The position numbers and the translations under genes were made by a program. From Balneolaceae bacterium (GTDB taxonomy: Bacteria > Bacteroidota > Rhodothermia > Balneolales > Balneolaceae), in the NCBI GenBank assembly GCA_034521445.1, contig JAXHMM010000007.1:1-64000 (forward strand): a DNA stretch of 64,000 nucleotides, given 5' to 3'. Below, one piece after another: positions 41,565-49,058 of the stretch. The notes beneath the pieces were generated by a model that had not been told where the DNA came from, made no database searches, and saw only the letters and a program-made list of their open reading frames with translations. The first letter of the stretch is position 1. Every line of letters starts with the position of its first letter.

Positions 41565-42164
41565 TTGCGCGGCTCCCTGCGGAACATAGGACTCTGCCTG
41601 CTGGCACCTTTCGCGGTACTATGGGCGGTTCCCGAAGCGCCGCCGAAGCACGCCGATCTACTCGCGGAACCGGTCCACGCCCCCTTCCCGGAGCAGCTCA
41701 CCGGGGCCTTTACCGGCGACTTCGGCGAGGATACCTGTCGGAGCTGCCACTTTGACTACCCGCTGAATCCCGAGGGGGGCTCCCTGGAGCTGAAAGGCAT
41801 ACCCGAACGCTTCGCGCCCGGCCAAACCTATACCCTGCACATCATTCTGCGCCGGGAGAATCTGCGCCTGGGCGGCTTCCAGCTGACGGCACGCCATTCC
41901 GACAGCAGCCAGGCGGGACGCTTCTCGGTGGATTCCCCCTCCCTGCAGTTCACCAGGGGTCTTGGCGGTGTAAACTACGTGCAGCACACCCCCTCCTCCA
42001 CCGAGCCGGCGGAGGAGGGCCTCATCCGCTGGGAGGTGCCGTGGACCGCACCGGCCTCAGGCGAAGTGCGCTTCTCGCTGGCCGCCAATGCCGGCAACGG
42101 CGACGCCTCCGCCTTCGGCGACTACATCTTCAGTCTCAGCCGCAGCGTCGCACCTGATGAGTGA
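41565..42164 (+). CDS. Exported protein with CxxCH heme site and Reeler/choice-of-anchor-like domain
   Basis: A 199-residue protein starting with TTG directly after the propeller gene. A hydrophobic N-terminus (LCLLAPFAVLWAV) suggests export. One heme-binding motif CRSCH sits near residue 60, followed by NPEGGSLELKGIPERFAPGQTYTLHI, which looks like the Ig-like Reeler or choice-of-anchor domain found next to c-type heme sites. I infer a periplasmic monoheme cytochrome. The overall family was not identified. Its stop overlaps the methyltransferase start by eight bases. Confidence 0.68.
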   Translation: MRGSLRNIGLCLLAPFAVLWAVPEAPPKHADLLAEPVHAPFPEQLTGAFTGDFGEDTCRSCHFDYPLNPEGGSLELKGIPERFAPGQTYTLHIILRRENLRLGGFQLTARHSDSSQAGRFSVDSPSLQFTRGLGGVNYVQHTPSSTEPAEEGLIRWEVPWTAPASGEVRFSLAANAGNGDASAFGDYIFSLSRSVAPDE

Positions 42165-42786
42165 TTCCACCCGCCAGACCGTGGACCGCTACGACCGTCG
42201 GGCCAGCCGCTACGAACGCCGCTGGGCTGCCTACCTCCGGCATACCCACGGCCGCTTCATGAAGAAGCTTGACTTCGGCAAAAACGACCGCCTGCTCGAT
42301 CTCAGCGCGGGCACGGGACTGCTGGCCTCGGATCTGCTGTCCTCGGGCCGGTCCTTCGGCAGCCTCACTCTCAACGAACCTTCCCGCGGCATGCTCGACC
42401 GTGCCAGGAGCCGGCTGTCCGGGCGCGACGACCTCACCTTCACCTCCTATGCAGCGGAAAACTTTCCCTGGGAAGAATACCGTTTCGATGCCATTTTCAT
42501 CCTCAACGCCCTGCACTTTTACCCCCGTCAGCGGGAGATTCTGCGAGGCGCCTATGAAGCGCTGGCCGGCGGAGGACGCCTGTACCTGTTGGACTGGGAC
42601 CGAAGCGGCTGGTTTCGTCCCATAAACGCCTTTATCCAGGTAACTATGGCGGAGTATATTAACACGCGCTCGCTGGAAGAGATACGCGGGATGCTGCAGG
42701 AGACAGGCTTTGCCGTGCGCGGGATGCGGTCCTGGCGATTCAGATGGTGGAAACTCTGCTACGCGGAAGGTTTCAGGGAAGGTTGA
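42157..42786 (+). CDS. Class I SAM-dependent methyltransferase
   Basis: A 209-residue Rossmann-fold methyltransferase. Motif I is LLDLSAGTGLLASDLL near residue 47 and the acidic loop is LTLNEPS. A post-motif strand AIFILNALHFYPRQ and GGRLYLLDWDRSGW follow. Substrate unknown; the sequence resembles small-molecule methyltransferases of the UbiE/Methyltransf_11 type. The ATG at 42157 overlaps the previous gene by eight bases, suggesting coupling. Its last 14 bases overlap the end of the convergent oxyR gene. Confidence 0.82.
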   Translation: MSDSTRQTVDRYDRRASRYERRWAAYLRHTHGRFMKKLDFGKNDRLLDLSAGTGLLASDLLSSGRSFGSLTLNEPSRGMLDRARSRLSGRDDLTFTSYAAENFPWEEYRFDAIFILNALHFYPRQREILRGAYEALAGGGRLYLLDWDRSGWFRPINAFIQVTMAEYINTRSLEEIRGMLQETGFAVRGMRSWRFRWWKLCYAEGFREG

Positions 42787-43720
42787 CCTCCAATACGCGC
42801 CGCCCCTCCGGCGCCAGGGTGGGTCCCCCGGGCAGGCACTCAAGAATGGCCTCCCTCAGCGCATCCACCAGCCGGCGCTTGAGATAGGTGCGATGTATGG
42901 CCAGGCTTACCTCGCGAACAGGCTCGGGTTTGTGAAACGAGCGCAGACGGGCCCGGTGCTCCTCCCTCATGTCCACCGTTGCCAGCTCCGGGAGAATGGT
43001 GATGCCGTTGTTGCGTTCCACGAACTTTCGGAGGGTTTCGATGCTGCCGGCCTCGTACGTGAAGGAGGCCTCCTGCACCTGCGAGCGCTTCAGCTCGCAC
43101 AGCTCCAGGATCTGGCTGCGGAAACAGTGGCCCTCCTCCAGCAGCCACAGCTGGTTCACGTCTATGTCCTCCGCCAGGATGTACTCCTTGTCGAACAGGG
43201 GATGCGAATGCGCCAGGTAGGCGTAAAACTTCTCGTAAAAAAGAGGGATCTCTTCCAGGGCGGCGTTATCCAGCGGTGTCACCAGCAGACCGGCATCGAT
43301 GCTCCCCTCGCGAAGCTCCTCCTCGATGCGTCCGGTCACCATCTCCGACACGGCCAGTTTCACCTCGGGATGGTCCCGAACGAAGGACGGCACAAAGTGA
43401 GGCAGAAGGTAGGGCGCCAGAGTGGGAATGACGCCGAGCCGAAGCTGCCCCCGGAGAGTGCCCCGCTCCGCCTCGATGACCTCGGGGATCTCCTCAGCGT
43501 GCCGCACCGCAGCGCGGGCCTGGCGGATTACCTTGACGCCTATGCCGGTGGGCACCACCGGCTGCCTGTTGCGGTCGAAAAGTTTCACCCCCAGCTCCTC
43601 CTCCAGTTTCTGCACCATCATGCTCAGGGTGGGCTGGGTGACGTGGCACGCTTCGGCCGCCCGCCCGAAGTGGCGGTGGTCGTCTACCGCAATGATATAC
43701 CTGAGCTGCTGGAGGTTCAT
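42773..43720 (-). CDS. oxyR: Hydrogen-peroxide-sensing LysR regulator OxyR
   Basis: A 315-residue LysR-type regulator. The winged helix-turn-helix (1-60) is MNLQQLRYIIAVDDHRHFGRAAE followed by HVTQPTLSMMVQKLE. The redox pair is Cys199 and Cys208 in EEGHCFRSQILELC, at the same numbering as in E. coli OxyR, so a disulfide switch activated by peroxide is expected. The start at 43720 is the family start; the longer frame to 43765 runs into an OxyR box. That box, 24-38 bp upstream, suggests autoregulation. It is convergent with the methyltransferase, with a 14-base overlap. Confidence 0.93.
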   Translation of the reverse strand: MNLQQLRYIIAVDDHRHFGRAAEACHVTQPTLSMMVQKLEEELGVKLFDRNRQPVVPTGIGVKVIRQARAAVRHAEEIPEVIEAERGTLRGQLRLGVIPTLAPYLLPHFVPSFVRDHPEVKLAVSEMVTGRIEEELREGSIDAGLLVTPLDNAALEEIPLFYEKFYAYLAHSHPLFDKEYILAEDIDVNQLWLLEEGHCFRSQILELCELKRSQVQEASFTYEAGSIETLRKFVERNNGITILPELATVDMREEHRARLRSFHKPEPVREVSLAIHRTYLKRRLVDALREAILECLPGGPTLAPEGRRVLEVNLP

Positions 43721-43743
43721 GAAAGGCCGGAGCTGAGAAAGCA

Positions 43744-43758
43744 ATAGATGCTGTCTAT
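43744..43758. promoter_or_regulatory. OxyR box upstream of oxyR
   Basis: ATAG-N7-CTAT matches one dimer half of the OxyR tetramer site. The next predicted half, N7 further on, is degenerate (TAAA...GTTT). It lies 24 bp from the oxyR ATG, fitting negative autoregulation and control of a divergent transcript. Confidence 0.6.
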
Positions 43759-43769
43759 GACGCAATAAA

Positions 43770-44016
43770 TATAATTGTTTTTACTTATTGGGCCAAAGAG
43801 CCCTATCTATGCTACAGAGACAAAAGATGCGGCCGTTGCCGCTTTTTCCAGAGCGTGCACCCTCCGCAGGACCGTATCGAAGATCACGACCGTATCATGC
43901 AACGAGATTGACAAGGCTTGGGAATGAAGGTCGCCGGACCCTCCCGGGTCTACGGCTGACATTCCCTTTCGTGATCAAGGAAGGCAGGTTCGTGGAAGCG
44001 GGCCTGCCTTTTTTTT
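43770..44016 (+). ncRNA. Candidate divergent small RNA next to oxyR
   Basis: About 320 bp between oxyR and the DtxR-type gene hold no convincing protein. On the plus strand a TATAAT-like hexamer at 43770-43775 follows the OxyR box. The region ends in a strong intrinsic terminator near 44016 that serves no annotated plus-strand gene. The layout recalls E. coli oxyS, divergent from oxyR, but there is no sequence evidence of homology. The 5' end is a guess. Confidence 0.25.
43979..44016 (+). terminator. Orphan intrinsic terminator on the plus strand
   Basis: AAGGCAGG and CCTGCCTT pair around a 13-base loop and are followed by six to eight T residues; outer GATCAA/TTGATC extends the dyad. No plus-strand gene precedes it within 1.2 kb except oxyR's divergent region. 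For the minus-strand DtxR-type gene ending at 44040 the hairpin lacks a T run. Confidence 0.7.
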
Positions 44017-44039
44017 GATCAAAGAAGAGGCTTGGCGGG

Positions 44040-44708
44040 TTAATCCTGGTCGGGCATCTCGGCCAGGTAGATATGCTCCCCCAGATTGCGGCCGACGGTC
44101 TGTTCGGACTCTTCGATAAACAGGGTGACGGGACCCTCAAAGGGGGCTTTTTCGTGGATGGTTACCTTGACGCCCGGCAGCAGGCCGATCTTTTCAAGGT
44201 AGCGCAGCACTTCAGGATCCTGGTTTTTTACACGGGTGACAATGTACGTGACGCCTTCGCCCGCCTCGTTGAGCGGCGTGTCATCCATGACGGGCATGAT
44301 TCCATCCTTGCTGGGGATGGGATCGCCATGAGGGTCGTGGGTAGGGTGGTCCAGAAGCTCGGCGATCTTGTCCTCAAACTGCTCGGAAATATGGTGCTCC
44401 AGCTTTTCCGCCTCGTCATGCACCTCATCCCAGGAGTAGCCCATCACCTCCAGCAGGTACAGTTCCAACAGGCGGTGGTGGCGGATAATCTCCAGTGCGA
44501 TCTTGCGTCCGGAAGAACTCAGCGAGGTACCCTTGTAGGAGCGGTAGTTCACCAGGCCCATCTTGGCCAGACGCTTGACCATATTGGTGGCCGAGGCCGA
44601 CGAGACATCCAGTGCCTCGGCGATGCGGGTGGTGGAGGCTCCTTCGCCCTCCGTCTCCAGCTTGTATATGGCCTTGAGATAATCCTCTACAGCCTGGCTG
44701 AGTACCAT
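44040..44708 (-). CDS. mntR: DtxR/MntR-family metal-dependent repressor
   Basis: A 222-residue iron- or manganese-dependent regulator. The N-terminal helix-turn-helix (1-65) begins VLSQAVEDYLKAIYKLE. The dimerisation and metal region follows (HHRLLELYLLEVMGYSWDEVHDEAEKLEHHISE). The DtxR Cys102 position is glutamate, as in MntR, whereas the MntR Glu11 position is lysine, so the metal cannot be assigned firmly. A C-terminal SH3/FeoA domain (about 150-222) is present. The ATG at 44708 is the family start. It would repress metal-uptake genes; no Nramp or Feo gene is in the window. Confidence 0.88.
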   Translation of the reverse strand: MVLSQAVEDYLKAIYKLETEGEGASTTRIAEALDVSSASATNMVKRLAKMGLVNYRSYKGTSLSSSGRKIALEIIRHHRLLELYLLEVMGYSWDEVHDEAEKLEHHISEQFEDKIAELLDHPTHDPHGDPIPSKDGIMPVMDDTPLNEAGEGVTYIVTRVKNQDPEVLRYLEKIGLLPGVKVTIHEKAPFEGPVTLFIEESEQTVGRNLGEHIYLAEMPDQD

Positions 44709-44866
44709 AGGCAGGTGCGTGAAATAGGACGGTGTAAAGTTTCGGGGCGTAAATATATTAATTCTGCCCGTGGAATACAGTAGGAATAGCAGCACGGCCG
44801 TACGAACTTTCGGGCAATATGCCTATGTTTAGCCCTGTTATACACCACGCATTAGTCTCTTAATTC

Positions 44867-45439
44867 ATGTACCAACTCAACGTGATTAAACCAGTCGTTC
44901 TCTCCCTCGCACTGGCGCTGATGCTCCTGGTGACGGGCATCCCTGCCGCCGCGGCCCAGCCTGCCGGAGAGGTCCAATCGGAGGCTGCGGCTGACTCCTC
45001 CTGGGGTATCGGCTGGCACGCCATGCAGCAGGCCCAGAAACTCGCCGCCGACCGCGGACGCAAGGTACTGGTCTACGCCCGGGCCGAGTGGTGCACCTAC
45101 TGCAAGCGTATGGAGAAAGAGGTGCTTCCCGACGGGGAGGTGGGCGCACTCATCGACCGGCATTTCCTGCCGGTAAAGATAGATGTGGAGTCCGATTCAC
45201 TTATGCATTTCAACGGGCGCAGCCTCAGCCAGCGACAGTTCAGCAACGAGATGCGCGCGGTGGCGACCCCCACCTTCGTCTTTATCTCCGGGGAGGGCGA
45301 GGTACTGGGCATTCAGCCGGGTTTCCTGCCCAAGAATACGTTCATGGCCCTGCTCACCTACGTGGGAACCGATGCCTACCGGGAGATGGACGCAGGCGCA
45401 TTTATCAAACAATGGAAAGAGGAGCACAGCGGCAGGTAG
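44867..45439 (+). CDS. Exported thioredoxin-fold protein
   Basis: A 190-residue protein with a signal sequence (about 1-30, ALALMLLVTGIPAAAAQ). The thioredoxin-like domain has the redox motif AEWCTYCKRM (Cys76, Cys79) and a cis-proline in AVATPTFVF. The pattern matches the Thioredoxin_7/SoxW-DsbD-like group, with roles in periplasmic disulfide reduction or cytochrome maturation; the exact partner is unknown. It is divergent from the DtxR-type gene and its stop is four bases from that of the convergent PP2C gene. Confidence 0.85.
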   Translation: MYQLNVIKPVVLSLALALMLLVTGIPAAAAQPAGEVQSEAAADSSWGIGWHAMQQAQKLAADRGRKVLVYARAEWCTYCKRMEKEVLPDGEVGALIDRHFLPVKIDVESDSLMHFNGRSLSQRQFSNEMRAVATPTFVFISGEGEVLGIQPGFLPKNTFMALLTYVGTDAYREMDAGAFIKQWKEEHSGR

Positions 45440-45443
45440 GTCC

Positions 45444-48101
45444 TTACCCGTATCGGATGACCACCATGGTCATGTCGTCGTGCTGCTTGGCCTCCCCTAC
45501 GAATTCCCGCACGTCCTCGAAGAGGCTGTCCAACACCCCTTTGGAAGTCTGTCCCCCATGGGCCTTCAGCAGCTCGCGCAGCCTCACCGCCCCGTAGAAG
45601 CGGCGTTCCTCGTCGAGGGCCTCCACGATGCCGTCGGTGTAGAGCAGCAGGATGTCGTCCTTCTCCAGCTCCACGGTCGTCTGGTGGATATTCAGGTCAA
45701 AGGATTCCTCGCGGGTAAGACCGATGCCCAGTCCGCCGGGCTGCAACTCGCGAATGCGGTCTTCCGAGCGGTCGTAGTGCAGGGCGGGATTGTGGCCGGC
45801 GCGTGCAAAGGTGAAGGTGCGCGAACGGGTGTCGATAATGCCGTAGACCAGGGAGATGAAGGTGCCCTTCTGGGCGTTGTCAAAAAAGAGGCGGTTGGTC
45901 TTCTTGAGAAGGTCGGCCGGGGAATCGGTTTCCCGGCAGAGGCTGTGGATGATGCCCTTGATGAAGGTCATGTAGAAGGCGGCCTGAATTCCCTTGCCGC
46001 TCACGTCGCCTATGGCCACTGCCATGCGGTGCTCGTCCAGCGGGATCAAATCGTAGTAGTCACCCCCGGTCTCGTGGGCCGGCTGGCAGATGGCGGCCAG
46101 GTCGAGGGAAGCCAGCCGCGGGATGCGCGTGGGCAGGAAGGACTGCTGTACTTCGCGGGCGATGACCAGCTCCTGTTTAATGCGCTCCTCCTGGGCCAGC
46201 TCCTCCACGTACTCGGGCACATAGCGCGGGAGCACCCGCTCCTCTTCACCCATAAGAATGGCCAGGCTGGCCGCGCTGATTAACAGAAGCACAAAGACTA
46301 GAAAGGTGACGAAAACGTAGAGGTCGGGAGAGTCGGGAGCCACCCAGCCGGAGGCGGTGCGCACCAAGCCCAGGAAAAGGAATAAAGAGATCAGCAGCGT
46401 GGAAAAGTCCCACTTCAGGTAGATAAGCGTCAGGGCCAGCCCCACCAGGCAGCCCGCCAGGAATTCCGGTCCCGCGGGTCCCGCGGCAATGTTCAGCGGG
46501 AAGAATACCCCGCAGGCCAGCGTCATGGCTGCGCCGGTCCAAAGGCGGCTGCGCGAGCGCGACCATACCAGGCTGCCCAGGATGAGAAAGATGCCCAGCA
46601 CCGCGGTAAAACTGAACCAGCTGTTGTGAAGCATTACGTAGAAGGGCGGCCAGCCGGCGGTGCCATCCAGGAATACGCCCCCTTCGGGTATGCCCAGGTA
46701 GAGACCCTGCATGGCCCACAGAAGAAGCGTCCAAATGCCCGCAAGGACCAGCGAGAGGGTGACCGAGCGCAGTACTACCGATCCCACGGGTTTGTTGAAG
46801 ACCGTGCCCTGCCGGATATAGTCGTAGGTGGCAAGTTTCTGCGGCCAGTGCTGTCGGGTCACCGAGTCACTGGTGGCAAACAGGATAAAAAATCCCACCG
46901 AGGCCGCTGCCGCCATGATGCCGGTGCCGATGAGCAGAAAGATGGCCTCGAACTGCCCGCCGGCATCGCCGAAGAGGTCGAAGCTCGCAATATTCTGCAG
47001 GATAAAGAACCCGGCAATACCCAGGCCCGATAGTATGGCCACCACCAGGGCCGACCGGGTGTCAATGGCCCGCGCGCGAAGTCGGTAAAAGAAGAGTATA
47101 AGGCAGCCCAGCAGGAAAATGACGACCACGGCGTTCTCCACCGTTCCGGCCACCGTGCCCCAGGTGGCGCCATTCGGCCGATCGGGATTCCAGGCGGCAT
47201 TCATCTGCAGCAGAGACCCGGTGGGCGCAATCTGCACGTCCAGTCGCAGTTGCTGGCCCTCGACCGGTGCGGAGTGGAATCTCACCACGGCGGAGTTGGT
47301 GCTTTCAACGCGCCGGATGAAGACCGTATCCCGTGCGAAGGTACTCCGGGCCCAGCCGCTTTGCTCCATAAAATGGCGTGCCATGCGCTCAGCCTCAAGC
47401 CGATTGATCCGGAAGGGCTGGCCTCTGCTGAAATTTTCCCTCATGGCCTGCAGGCGGGATGGTCCGCCCTCCACGGGCTGCTCAAGATCGAAGTAGAGCC
47501 GGCGGGTAAGGGCCGAGTCGGTCTGCCCCTGGATGGGGAGGGAGACAAGGGTATCGTCAATGCGCTCGCCGAAAGCCCTGGCCAGGGCCTCACGGTCAAG
47601 CAATTGCCGGGGCAGACGGTTGAGACTGTTGCGCAGCTCAAGGAAGTTGCCCTGCGGGTCGAAGCGGACACGGATGCCTGCATTCTCGCCCGGCGACGGA
47701 GGATCTCCGCTGGAGTTGACGCTCATCTCCACGTTGCCATCCTCCTCGCTGAAGGGATCGTAGAAGGCCACCTCCCAGTAAAAAGCCTTTAAGCCGGGAT
47801 TCGTGTCCGCGCGCAGGACCTCCACGGCGCGCTGCCTTCCCATCTCCCGCTGCAGGCTGTCCAGCATCACCGAATAGGGCCGCAGATGCACCTCGGTCCG
47901 GTAGTCGCTCAGGCTATAGCCCAGGCTGGAGAGCTGCTCCACCGACCGCAGCTCAATTTCGTCGGCCTCCGTGGATATCTCCGCCGTGGAGAGGGGATGC
48001 TGGGATGGGTAAAGCAGGAAAAAGACCACCGCCCCCGCCAAACCCAGCAGCAGCAGGAGCACGTCCCGCGAATCAGAGCTGAATGAAAAAATCCCGGCCA
48101 T
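45444..48101 (-). CDS. Membrane-bound PP2C (SpoIIE/RsbU-type) serine phosphatase
   Basis: A large 885-residue sensor phosphatase. A first membrane helix (about 14-32) is followed by an extracytoplasmic domain of some 280 residues, then about ten membrane helices from about 318 to 640. A linker helix with VREVQQS-like text (ELVIAREVQQSFLPTRIP) and a C-terminal PP2C domain (about 670-885) follow, with metal residues in HETGGDYYDLI, AIGDVSGKGI, LLYTDGIVEA and HDDMTMVVI. It is expected to dephosphorylate a STAS-domain antagonist such as the one at 9402-9746. The outer domain was not recognised and may bind an external signal. Confidence 0.88.
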   Translation of the reverse strand: MAGIFSFSSDSRDVLLLLLGLAGAVVFFLLYPSQHPLSTAEISTEADEIELRSVEQLSSLGYSLSDYRTEVHLRPYSVMLDSLQREMGRQRAVEVLRADTNPGLKAFYWEVAFYDPFSEEDGNVEMSVNSSGDPPSPGENAGIRVRFDPQGNFLELRNSLNRLPRQLLDREALARAFGERIDDTLVSLPIQGQTDSALTRRLYFDLEQPVEGGPSRLQAMRENFSRGQPFRINRLEAERMARHFMEQSGWARSTFARDTVFIRRVESTNSAVVRFHSAPVEGQQLRLDVQIAPTGSLLQMNAAWNPDRPNGATWGTVAGTVENAVVVIFLLGCLILFFYRLRARAIDTRSALVVAILSGLGIAGFFILQNIASFDLFGDAGGQFEAIFLLIGTGIMAAAASVGFFILFATSDSVTRQHWPQKLATYDYIRQGTVFNKPVGSVVLRSVTLSLVLAGIWTLLLWAMQGLYLGIPEGGVFLDGTAGWPPFYVMLHNSWFSFTAVLGIFLILGSLVWSRSRSRLWTGAAMTLACGVFFPLNIAAGPAGPEFLAGCLVGLALTLIYLKWDFSTLLISLFLFLGLVRTASGWVAPDSPDLYVFVTFLVFVLLLISAASLAILMGEEERVLPRYVPEYVEELAQEERIKQELVIAREVQQSFLPTRIPRLASLDLAAICQPAHETGGDYYDLIPLDEHRMAVAIGDVSGKGIQAAFYMTFIKGIIHSLCRETDSPADLLKKTNRLFFDNAQKGTFISLVYGIIDTRSRTFTFARAGHNPALHYDRSEDRIRELQPGGLGIGLTREESFDLNIHQTTVELEKDDILLLYTDGIVEALDEERRFYGAVRLRELLKAHGGQTSKGVLDSLFEDVREFVGEAKQHDDMTMVVIRYG

Positions 48102-48266
48102 AATCAGGTGCCTGACCCGTTTGAATTATAACGTCCAAAATAGTACAAAATCCCGTATTTTTTTAATGTTCCCCCCATAATATAGTGCGACGGAAGTCGA
48201 ATGATTCGCCCAAGGGGTCATGTTTCGCCTATATGGTACTCATTTGAACGGAAATCGTTGCAGTCT

Positions 48267-49049
48267 ATGTGCCTCATCGCCTTCTCCTACCGCAATCACC
48301 CGCGCTACGACCTGGTCTTCGCCGCCAATCGGGACGAGTTTTACGAGCGCCCCACCCGCGATGCGCAGTTTTGGGAGGAACGTCCCCGTCTGCTGGCGGG
48401 CAGAGACCTGAAGGCGGGCGGCACCTGGATGGGCATCACGCGCGGGGGACGCCTGGCCGCCCTCACCAACTACCGCGACATGGACAACCATAACCCTGAG
48501 GCCGCCAGCCGGGGTGAACTGGTGCTCGAGGCCCTGGCGTACGGGGGCGATACCGCGGAGCTTCTTCGGGAGATCGACGCGCGCGCCGGCCGTTACAACG
48601 GATTCAACCTGCTGGCAGGCAGCGTCTGCCGGCTGCACTACTATTCCAGCCGCGAGAGACGTGTCCGCGAGTTGGATCCGGGTCTCTATGGACTGAGCAA
48701 TCACCTGTTGGACACCCCGTGGCCCAAGGTGCGCTGCGCCAAGTCGGCCCTGGCAGAGATCCTGGCCGGGGAGGATCCCGACAGGGAGGCGCTGTTCGGG
48801 ATGCTGCTGGACCGAAAGGAGGCGTCCGGAGAACAGCTCCCCGACACGGGACTCCCGCCGGAGCGTGAGAAGGCGGTCTCCCCGGTGTTCATACGCTCGG
48901 AAGGCTACGGCACGCGCTGCTCGACGGTGTTGACGGTGGACAAGAAGGGACAGGTATACTTCGAAGAGCGGGTCTATCGGCCGGGAAGCCTGGAGGTGCA
49001 AAGTCGCAACCGGTACGAATTCACCCTGGAGGCGGAGCTGCAGAGCTAG
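48267..49049 (+). CDS. NRDE-domain (TANGO2-like) protein
   Basis: A 260-residue protein starting MCLIAFSYRNHPRYDLVFAANRDEFYERPT, the NRDE signature that names the family. LAGRDLKAGGTWMGITRGGRLAALTNYRD is the second conserved block. Eukaryotic homologue TANGO2 is linked to heme and lipid handling; the bacterial role is not established. The second residue is cysteine, resembling an N-terminal nucleophile arrangement, which is inference. The start is the ATG at 48267; the frame extends 22 codons upstream. It is convergent with the NhaC gene with a nine-base gap. Confidence 0.9.
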   Translation: MCLIAFSYRNHPRYDLVFAANRDEFYERPTRDAQFWEERPRLLAGRDLKAGGTWMGITRGGRLAALTNYRDMDNHNPEAASRGELVLEALAYGGDTAELLREIDARAGRYNGFNLLAGSVCRLHYYSSRERRVRELDPGLYGLSNHLLDTPWPKVRCAKSALAEILAGEDPDREALFGMLLDRKEASGEQLPDTGLPPEREKAVSPVFIRSEGYGTRCSTVLTVDKKGQVYFEERVYRPGSLEVQSRNRYEFTLEAELQS

Positions 49050-49058
49050 GCCTGCAGC

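Noticed and set aside
43788-44018. A 76-codon frame beside oxyR
   Set aside because: It ends inside the terminator's T run, reads through the hairpin and has no homology-like text; a non-coding transcript fits better.
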